Part shown: positions 6,062-11,230 of the stretch, piece after piece | Layout of the letters: each line of letters begins with the position of its first letter | How positions within the stretch are numbered: position 1 is the stretch's first letter | From: Solirubrobacterales bacterium | Lineage (GTDB): Bacteria > Actinomycetota > Thermoleophilia > Solirubrobacterales > Solirubrobacteraceae | Length of the DNA stretch: 11,230 nucleotides | NCBI GenBank assembly: GCA_017354065.1 | Contig: JAFMRN010000049.1 | Location: forward strand, 1 to 11,230 | Direction: 5' to 3' | The notes under the pieces: generated by a model | The model's input: the letters and a program-made list of their open reading frames with translations, nothing else | Told to the model about the DNA's origin: nothing | The model's database searches: none | Position numbers and translations under genes: made by a program

Positions 6062-6775
6062 TCAGCCGCCCGGGCGGGCCCCGGACTCGCGCGCCACGAC
6101 CTCGGGATCGTCGCCGGCGGCGATCCGCTTGGCGCGGGCACGGCCGGCCACTGAGATCGGTGCCTTGGCGCGGATCTCAGCCAGGATTCGGGCGCTGAAC
6201 TCGGCGGCGGTTTCATCGCTGCGCTTGGGACCGCCGGCCGGCTCGAAGAACTCGACGCGCACCTTGGGACGGTCCTGGGGGAACTTCGGGATGTCGACGG
6301 TGCCGCTACAGGCGGCGCACAGGATCTTCGCTTCGGGCACCCGCTCTGCCAGGCGGCCGAAGCCGCTGCGCGGGCGCAGCGTGCGGCCCAGTGAGCGGGT
6401 GCCCTCCGGGTAGACGCCCAGGCAGATCCCGTTCTCCTTCAGCTCATACACGGCGCGGTCCAGGGCGCCGTGGTCGCCCTTGTCGCGGTCGATCGGGATC
6501 TGGCCCATGCCGTCTAGCACCTTGGCCAGGACCGGTTGGTTCCACATCGTGGCCTTCGCCAGCGCGCGGATCTGGCGTCGGGGCATGGCCGCGATGCCGG
6601 TTGTGACCGTGTCCCAGTAGCTGTCATGGTTGCCGGCCAGCAGGATCGGCCCGGTCAGCGGCAACAGTTCCAGGCCGACGACTTCCAGGCGGCCCCACCA
6701 CACGGCCAGTGGCGTCGAGCCATACATGACGCCCCTGTATGCCGGGGTGATGTGCTCGACGCGTCGCTGTGCCAC
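6062..6775 (-). CDS. PlsC-type 1-acylglycerol-3-phosphate O-acyltransferase
   Basis: Enzymes of this family acylate lysophosphatidic acid at the membrane to make phosphatidic acid, or act on related lysolipids. From a GTG 6775 start, the 237-residue product shows all blocks: NHDSYWD (49-55, the HX4D catalytic motif H50/D55), GQIPIDR (91-97, block II), VYPEGTRS (121-128, block III for glycerol-phosphate binding) and a block IV-like SGTVDIPKFP segment. A basic tail (GRARAKR) lies near the end. The start is uncertain. GTG 6775 keeps a TPAYR segment I regard as typical of homologues, ATG 6727 has AGGGG 4 nt upstream and would give 221 residues, and TTG 6817 would overlap the divergent TauE/SafE gene. 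Which phospholipid it serves is unknown. Confidence 0.88.
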   Translation of the reverse strand: MAQRRVEHITPAYRGVMYGSTPLAVWWGRLEVVGLELLPLTGPILLAGNHDSYWDTVTTGIAAMPRRQIRALAKATMWNQPVLAKVLDGMGQIPIDRDKGDHGALDRAVYELKENGICLGVYPEGTRSLGRTLRPRSGFGRLAERVPEAKILCAACSGTVDIPKFPQDRPKVRVEFFEPAGGPKRSDETAAEFSARILAEIRAKAPISVAGRARAKRIAAGDDPEVVARESGARPGG

Positions 6776-6802
6776 GACGGTGCATCTTGACAGAGTGATC
6801 GT

Positions 6803-7555
6803 GTGCAAGCTTGGCAACTGATCTGCGTCGCCCTGGCCGGTGTCGTGGCCGGCGGCGTCAACGCGATTGCCGGCGCCGGATCACTGCTCAGCTACCCCGT
6901 GCTGGTGGGTTTTGGCCTGGCGCCGGTGCCCGCGAACGTAACCAACGACATCGGCGTGTGTGCGGGCAACGTCACCGGGCTGTTCGGCGTCCGCCACCAC
7001 CTGGCAGGCCAGCGCGCGCTGCTGCGCCGGCTGGTTCCGCGCGCGGCGCTCGGCTCGGTGCTCGGCGCGCTATTGCTGTTGTTGGCACCGGCCAGCGCGT
7101 TCGCCTGGGCGGCGCCGCCGCTGCTGTTGATCGCCAGCCTGATCACCCTGGCCCAGCCGGCGCTGATCGCCCGCACATCCCAGATGCGCTCCGGGCGCCA
7201 CGTCTTTCACGGTGCGATTGATGCGGTCGCGGTATACGGCGGTTACTTCGGTACCGGGATCGGGCTGATGTTCATGGCCGCGCTGGGTCTGTTCATCGAT
7301 GACAAGCCCCAGCGCCTGAACGCCGTGAAGGCCGTGCTGCAGCTGCTGGCCAACGGCGTTGCCGGCGTGATCTTCGCCTTCACCGCGCAGGTGCACTGGG
7401 ACGCCGCTGGCTGCATGGCGTTGGGGTCGCTGCTGGGCGGACGGCTGGGAGCAGCGGTTGCGAACCGGGTCTCGGCGGGCGCGCTGCGCACCGTCGTCGC
7501 CGTGATCGGCCTCGGCGCCTCAGCCTGGCTGTTCTACCGCCAGATTTCTCCCTGA
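6803..7555 (+). CDS. TauE/SafE-family sulfite or anion exporter-like membrane protein
   Basis: The 250-residue protein has about eight hydrophobic segments in two similar halves, as in TauE/SafE proteins. The first half holds AGVVAGGVNAIAGAGSLLSYPVLVGFGLAPVPANVTN (12-48), the family's N-terminal signature of a glycine-rich helix followed by a conserved 'P..AN.TN'. The second half begins at YGGYFGTGIGLM (145-156), with RLNAVKAVLQLLAN (171-184) matching the second 'LN..K....N' element. Known members export sulfite, sulfoacetate or other C2 sulfur compounds, but most, including this one, have no demonstrated substrate. The GTG start is only 27 bp from the acyltransferase start chosen here. The 3' end overlaps the convergent EamA gene by 36 bp. 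Confidence 0.88.
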   Translation: MQAWQLICVALAGVVAGGVNAIAGAGSLLSYPVLVGFGLAPVPANVTNDIGVCAGNVTGLFGVRHHLAGQRALLRRLVPRAALGSVLGALLLLLAPASAFAWAAPPLLLIASLITLAQPALIARTSQMRSGRHVFHGAIDAVAVYGGYFGTGIGLMFMAALGLFIDDKPQRLNAVKAVLQLLANGVAGVIFAFTAQVHWDAAGCMALGSLLGGRLGAAVANRVSAGALRTVVAVIGLGASAWLFYRQISP

Positions 7556-8374
7556 GACCGAGGTGCCGAGCGACGCGGCGCAGACCAGCACGATCCCGAT
7601 CATCTCCCGTGCGCTGAGTCCCTGGGACAGGACCAGGAGGCCGACCAGCGCGGCAGCGGCAGGTTCCAGGCTCATGAGCACCCCGAACACGCCGGTTGCG
7701 ATCCGCCGCAGCGCCTCCAGCTCGAACGAGTAGGGCAGCGCCGAGCTCAGCAGCCCGGCGACCAGGCCGATCGCGAGGTTCCCCGGTGCCAGCAGCTGGC
7801 TGCCGCCCTCAATCACGCCGTCCGGGATCGCGACCAGCGCCGCCACCAGCAGAGACAGCGCCAGCGCCGAGCCGCCCTCAGATGCCTGCCCCAGGCGCGC
7901 CTGGACCAGGATGTAGGCAGCCCACAGCAGCCCGGCGATCGCCGCCAGCGCCAGGCCCAGCGCGTTTATGTGTCCGCCGCCGTGCGCGAAGGCCAGGATC
8001 CCTGCAACCGCGAGCACGATCCAGACCAGATCCAGGGGCCGCCGTGAACCGGCGATCGCGACGCCGAGGGGCCCGATGAACTCGACGGTGACGGCCACAC
8101 CCAGCGGGATCCGGGCGATCGCGTGGTAGAAGACCAGGTTCATCCCGGCCAGCACCAGGCCCAGCAGCGCGGCGGTACCCAGCTCGGCGCGGCTGCGACC
8201 GCGCAGCCGGGGACGGAAGCTCAGCAGAAGTAACAACGCGGCGAAGGCCAGGCGCAACAGGCCCGCGCCGCCGGCGCCTACCTGGCTGAAGATATGGGCT
8301 GCGAAGCCGGCGCCGAGCTGCAGGGAGAGAACCCCGCCGAGCACCAGGGCCGGGGCGGGGAACCGGGCCAGCAC
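7520..8374 (-). CDS. EamA/DMT-family exporter, RhtA-like
   Basis: The 284-residue protein has about ten membrane helices in two EamA repeats. RhtA-type features are APALVLGGVLSLQLGAGFAAHIF at the N-terminus, FYHAIARIPLGVAVTVEFIGPLGVA (82-106) closing the first repeat, PYSFELEALRRI (214-225) and GVFGVLMSLEPAAAALVGLLVLSQGLS (228-254) in the second. RhtA of E. coli exports threonine and homoserine, and related proteins export other amino acids or metabolites. The substrate here is inferred at family level only. The GTG start has no Shine-Dalgarno but lies 4 bp after the stop of the upstream MFS gene, so it is probably translationally coupled. The last 11 codons run antisense to the end of the TauE/SafE gene. 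Confidence 0.88.
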   Translation of the reverse strand: MLARFPAPALVLGGVLSLQLGAGFAAHIFSQVGAGGAGLLRLAFAALLLLLSFRPRLRGRSRAELGTAALLGLVLAGMNLVFYHAIARIPLGVAVTVEFIGPLGVAIAGSRRPLDLVWIVLAVAGILAFAHGGGHINALGLALAAIAGLLWAAYILVQARLGQASEGGSALALSLLVAALVAIPDGVIEGGSQLLAPGNLAIGLVAGLLSSALPYSFELEALRRIATGVFGVLMSLEPAAAALVGLLVLSQGLSAREMIGIVLVCAASLGTSVSGRNLAVEQPG

Positions 8375-8378
8375 CCGG

Positions 8379-9929
8379 CTATTCGAGCACCGGCGCCGGT
8401 GTGGTGTCCGCGGGGCGCTTCTGGCGGCTCCCCATCACGCCCAGGATCAGCGCCGGCACCAGTGCGACGCCGAGCAGCACTACCGCCCAGACGAAGGTCG
8501 TTCCGAACGCGTCGGCCAGCGGCTTGACGACCACTGCCTTCGCGGCTGGCGGCAGGTGCTGAATCGACTGGAGGCCGCCGCCACCCGAGGCGGCGGCCCC
8601 GTGGGCCAGACCGTGCGCCCTCATATTCGACTTCATCGCGGATGCGAGGATCACCGACAGCACCGCGGTACCGATCGAGGCGCCGGCCTGGCGGATGATG
8701 TTCATCGCCGTGCTGGTGCGGGCTATCGCAGCGCCCGGGACCGCCTGCATCGCGGCGGTCATCGTCGGCATCATCGCGAAGCCCATCCCCAGGCCCTGGA
8801 CGAAGCTGCCGGCGATCAGCAGTACGTATGAGGTGTGCGGCGTGACGAAGATGAACGGAACGAAGCCCAGCGCGACAAACGGCAGGCCCACGACCGGCAT
8901 CCAGGTCGGCCCGTACTTGTCGGTCAGCCTGCCGGAGATCGGCATCGTGAACATCGCCGCGACCCCGCCCGGCGCGACCAGCAGGCCGGCGCTCAGCGCC
9001 GAGGCTCCGCGGTCAGCCTGGAAGTACAGCGGCACTATCAGCATCCCGCCGAACACGGCGATCGCGAACAGCAGGAACACCCCGCCGGCCGCACCCGCGC
9101 GGGTGTGCGTGAACAGGCGGATGTCCAGCAGGGGCGCCACCTTGGTCCGCCAGCTGTGGGCGAAGAACGCGCCGATCAGCAGCACGCCGGCGACGATCGG
9201 CCCCCAGGAGCGCAACGCGCCGAAGCCATAGCTCGAGGACTCCGCCAGGCCGAAGATCAGCACCGCGAGCCCGGGGGAGAGCAGCACCATGCCGAGCCAG
9301 TCGAACGCGTGGCCGGGCTGGGACTCGTCCGGGTCCAGCACCTTCAGCGCGAGAACAAACGCGATGATCCCGATCGGCAGGTTGATGAAGAAGATCCAGC
9401 GCCAGGAGACGTCGTCGACAAACCAGCCGCCGAGGATTGGGCCGAGGATCGGCGCCAGCAGCATCGGGACCCCGAGGATCCCCATCACGCGGCCCATCCG
9501 TTCGGGGCCGGCCTTGCGGGTCATGATCGTCATCACCGCGGGCATGATCATCCCGCCGCCGAAGCCCTGGAACACGCGGAAGACAATCAGCGACACGTCA
9601 TTCCACGCGAGCCCGGAGGCAACCGACCCGGCTGTGAACAGCACCAGGGACGTGAGGTAGATGCGCTTGGTGCCGAAGCGATCCGCGGCCCAGCCGGTAA
9701 CCGGGATCACGGTCGCCAGCGCCAGCGTGTAACCGGTGACGACCCACTGGATCGTCGTCAGCGAGGAGTGGAACGCAACCGCCAGATGGTCGACGGCGAC
9801 GTTGACCACTGTCGTGTCGAGAATCGACATGACCGCCCCGAGGACAACCACCCCGGCAACGATGAAAACGTCGCGGCTGAGGCCCTGCTCGCCGCTGTCA
9901 GTTCCGGGTGCTGCGGTCACCTCGCTCAT
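8379..9929 (-). CDS. MFS drug exporter, DHA2 (EmrB/QacA) type, 14 helices
   Basis: The 516-residue proton-driven exporter has the DHA2 signature. D38-T-T-V-V-N-V-A in helix 1 is motif D1. GWAADRFGTKR (79-89) is motif A between helices 2 and 3. RVFQGFGGGMIMP (118-130) is motif B with its Arg. GILGVPMLLAPILGPILGGWF (150-170) is motif C, the antiporter motif, and WRWIFFINLPIGI follows at 176-188. A second motif A-like loop (GRLTDKYGPTW) appears in the second half. A long hydrophilic stretch near residue 450 (AHGAAASGGGG) is the usual loop between helices 13 and 14. Family members export lipophilic cations, antibiotics or metabolites; the substrate is unknown. The ATG start is 7 nt from a TANNNT box. 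It forms an apparent two-gene operon with the RhtA-like gene. Confidence 0.93.
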   Translation of the reverse strand: MSEVTAAPGTDSGEQGLSRDVFIVAGVVVLGAVMSILDTTVVNVAVDHLAVAFHSSLTTIQWVVTGYTLALATVIPVTGWAADRFGTKRIYLTSLVLFTAGSVASGLAWNDVSLIVFRVFQGFGGGMIMPAVMTIMTRKAGPERMGRVMGILGVPMLLAPILGPILGGWFVDDVSWRWIFFINLPIGIIAFVLALKVLDPDESQPGHAFDWLGMVLLSPGLAVLIFGLAESSSYGFGALRSWGPIVAGVLLIGAFFAHSWRTKVAPLLDIRLFTHTRAGAAGGVFLLFAIAVFGGMLIVPLYFQADRGASALSAGLLVAPGGVAAMFTMPISGRLTDKYGPTWMPVVGLPFVALGFVPFIFVTPHTSYVLLIAGSFVQGLGMGFAMMPTMTAAMQAVPGAAIARTSTAMNIIRQAGASIGTAVLSVILASAMKSNMRAHGLAHGAAASGGGGLQSIQHLPPAAKAVVVKPLADAFGTTFVWAVVLLGVALVPALILGVMGSRQKRPADTTPAPVLE

Positions 9930-9936
9930 GGGACCG

Positions 9937-9942
9937 ATACTA
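9937..9942 (-). promoter_or_regulatory. TAGTAT -10 box, leaderless-type promoter of the MFS gene
   Basis: Read on the minus strand, TAGTAT (TANNNT) is followed by exactly 7 nt (CGGTCCC) and then the ATG start. In actinobacteria this spacing puts the transcription start on the initiation codon, giving a leaderless mRNA. The absence of any Shine-Dalgarno agrees with this. No clear -35 hexamer is seen 16-18 bp upstream. Confidence 0.5.
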
Positions 9943-9999
9943 ATGCACGCGACGCACCAGCTTTCGATGATTTAGGTTCGTTTCTGACCGCGGTGAGAG

Positions 10000-10028
10000 C
10001 CGGTCTGCGGCATCCCTGCCGCGACCGG
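10000..10028 (-). terminator. 11-bp hairpin between the Asp-box gene and the MFS gene
   Basis: CCGGTC (10000-10005) pairs with GACCGG (10023-10028), and directly inside it GCGGC (10007-10011) pairs with GCCGC (10018-10022). Together these form an 11-bp stem with one bulged T and a 6-nt loop. It starts 12 nt after the stop codon of the upstream minus-strand gene. There is no U-tract, but position and strength fit a terminator that separates that gene from the MFS promoter. Confidence 0.55.
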
Positions 10029-10040
10029 GGGGCGGGTGTG

Positions 10041-10628
10041 CTACCCGATTGAAGCTGCGCTGCGCGACCAGCTGTTGCCGCTGTGTGACAACACGTACTG
10101 CCACGGGGTGGCGGTCGTCGCGCCGGACTTGGTCGTCTGCTCCAGGAAGGCGTACAGGCCGCTGCCGCCGGACTTCGGCGCCACGGCTCCGACCTCCTGG
10201 CCCGTAAACACTTGATACCAGGTCTTGCCCTGGTTGACGGACACGTCGATAACGGACGGGCCGTAGGCGTACAGGGTCTTGGAGCTGGCGCCGATCTCGC
10301 TCACTATCGCCGGCGCGTTCGCTGCGCCGTTGACGAACAAGCTCGGCCCGTCAACCTTCCAGGTCTTGCCGCCGTCGGTGCTCAGCGCCGGGTACACGGG
10401 CCCGTCGCCGTTGACGCCGCCGCCAAGCGCAAAGCCGACGTTCTTGGAGACGAAGTCGCGCTGGCTGCCGACGCTCTTCAGGGTCGTGCCGCGCTTCAGC
10501 TTGCCGCCCTTCAGCACGTGTGCCTTGAGCGTTGTCGGCGGGGCGGGTGTAGCGGCCCAGGCGGTGCCGGTCATGCCTGCGCTGGCGATCAGCGATACCA
10601 CGCAGATCCGTCGGATGCTCTTGGTCAT
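10041..10628 (-). CDS. small secreted protein with Asp-box-like (BNR/sialidase-type) repeats
   Basis: The 195-residue protein has a signal peptide: basic MTKSIRR, a hydrophobic core (ICVVSLIASAGM) and a likely cut after TAWA near residue 25. The mature part is rich in Gly, Ser, Thr and Lys and looks all-beta. It carries S-T-D-G-G-K-T-W (83-90) and S-V-N-Q-G-K-T-W (130-137), both close to the Asp-box SxDxGxTW of sialidase and BNR-type beta-propellers, and a degenerate S-H-S-G-N-S-W (181-187). The three lie about 47-51 residues apart, one per blade. Sialidase catalytic residues are not recognisable, so no enzyme activity is claimed. GAAGGGAG ending 4 nt before the ATG is a clear ribosome site. 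Function is unknown; binding of an extracellular ligand is possible. Confidence 0.75.
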   Translation of the reverse strand: MTKSIRRICVVSLIASAGMTGTAWAATPAPPTTLKAHVLKGGKLKRGTTLKSVGSQRDFVSKNVGFALGGGVNGDGPVYPALSTDGGKTWKVDGPSLFVNGAANAPAIVSEIGASSKTLYAYGPSVIDVSVNQGKTWYQVFTGQEVGAVAPKSGGSGLYAFLEQTTKSGATTATPWQYVLSHSGNSWSRSAASIG

Positions 10629-10632
10629 GAAG

Positions 10633-10640
10633 CTCCCTTC
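10633..10640 (-). promoter_or_regulatory. strong ribosome binding site of the Asp-box gene
   Basis: Read on the minus strand, GAAGGGAG ends 4 nt before ATG 10628. It is the strongest Shine-Dalgarno-like site in the window and fixes the start of the secreted protein. Confidence 0.6.
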
Positions 10641-10760
10641 ATCGGGGGATGGCGGCGCTCAGAGATGTCACTCCCTGACCCGAGAGCCACCGACTACTGG
10701 GTGCGAGCAAGATAACGGCGGCCGAGCGGATGCGTGCCAGTCATCGACCAGACTGCTGAC

Positions 10761-11230
10761 TCAGGTCAGAAGGTTGACCGAGGCATCGAACTGCCACAGC
10801 GGGTTGGGCGCTATCCCGGTCGGCAGGTGGACCTGGAAGAAGCCGTTGGTCTGCTGCGGTCCGTCACCGTCGGCCACATAGCGGCCGTCGCCGTTGACCT
10901 CCAGCTCGTAGATTGCCTGGCCGACCGCCTTGGAGCCCGGCAGGCGCCAGCTGACGACACAGCGCCAGTCATTGCCGGGGCCGGAGTCGGCCTCCAGGCC
11001 GCCGCCCTTGTCACAGGAAGCGCTTGCGTGCAGCTGGGCCTCGGTCACCGCGGGGCGGTGCAGCTCGGATGTCTGCATGCGGTACAGGTGCGCGAAGGCC
11101 GTGGACAGTGAGCGGTCCAGCTTGGCCTTGGAGATCCCGGATCCGGAGCCCGGGACGATCAGCGCCAGCGCTCCGACGGTGACCGCGAACAAGCACAGGA
11201 GCGGCAGCACCGCTCCGGCCACCAACCGCG
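10761..11230 (-). CDS. membrane-anchored extracytoplasmic protein of unknown function, 5'-truncated
   Basis: The frame is open to the window edge, so the true start probably lies outside; TTG 11225 or GTG 11222 inside the window are possible but unsupported. The first visible residues form one membrane helix (about GAVLPLLCLFAVTVGALALIV), followed by a Gly/Ser linker and about 120 polar residues. These should lie outside the cell, given the arginine just before the helix at the edge. Two cysteines (71 and 89, counted from TTG 11225) flank a Gly/Asp-rich loop before WRCVVSWRLPG and could form a disulfide. Other recognisable stretches are AIYELEVNGDGRYVADGDGP and NPLWQFDASVNLL. No family is recognised. 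CTGAC/GTCAG (10756-10769) forms a small hairpin over the stop codon. Confidence 0.7.
   Translation of the reverse strand, partial: RLVAGAVLPLLCLFAVTVGALALIVPGSGSGISKAKLDRSLSTAFAHLYRMQTSELHRPAVTEAQLHASASCDKGGGLEADSGPGNDWRCVVSWRLPGSKAVGQAIYELEVNGDGRYVADGDGPQQTNGFFQVHLPTGIAPNPLWQFDASVNLLT

Noticed and set aside
8835..10052. 405-codon plus-strand open frame opposite the MFS exporter
   Set aside because: It is a low-complexity Arg/Glu/His/Asp/Gln shadow. The minus strand encodes a full MFS protein with all motifs.
10756..10769. CTGAC/GTCAG hairpin across the stop codon of the last gene
   Set aside because: The stem is only 5 bp with a 4-nt loop and no U-tract; too weak to call a terminator.

Overview
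The window is GC-rich, with G or C at most third codon positions, many GTG starts, few clear Shine-Dalgarno sites and tightly packed genes. Together with the protein types, this suggests a high-GC actinobacterium, perhaps of the Solirubrobacterales/Thermoleophilia kind. That placement is an inference from composition and gene style; no rRNA or phylogenetic marker is present to settle it.

Left part, plus strand (1-3646). After a possible 3' gene remnant and about 260 bp of non-coding DNA with a tandem 11-bp repeat come a 69-residue DUF5678-like protein and a 131-residue retropepsin-like aspartic protease carrying a DSGAD active-site motif. These two look like a compact two-gene module. Next come a MarR-family regulator and a 616-residue CLC chloride transporter with a C-terminal pair of CBS domains. 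A nested inverted repeat follows clc, then about 200 bp with no convincing gene.

Middle, plus strand (3647-6028). Four genes follow with gaps of only 2-15 bp: a class I SAM-dependent methyltransferase, a COG2910-type NAD(P)-binding protein, a YccF-family membrane protein and a divergent ribose-5-phosphate isomerase A. This is very probably one transcription unit. A perfect 11-bp inverted repeat fills the gap to the convergent plsC-like acyltransferase and probably terminates from both sides.

Right part (6062-11230). The acyltransferase (minus) is divergent from a TauE/SafE-family membrane protein (plus) with almost no space between their starts. The TauE/SafE gene converges on and overlaps an RhtA-like EamA exporter gene (minus). 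That gene lies 4 bp downstream of a 14-helix DHA2-type MFS exporter (minus) preceded by a leaderless-type -10 box. Further right, on the minus strand, are a small secreted protein with three Asp-box-like repeats and the truncated gene for a single-pass membrane-anchored protein running off the window end.

Most of the window is ordinary chromosomal housekeeping and transport. The least understood part is the DUF5678/retropepsin pair; the next is the small Asp-box protein. No CRISPR array, tRNA, rRNA, insertion sequence or prophage feature was seen.
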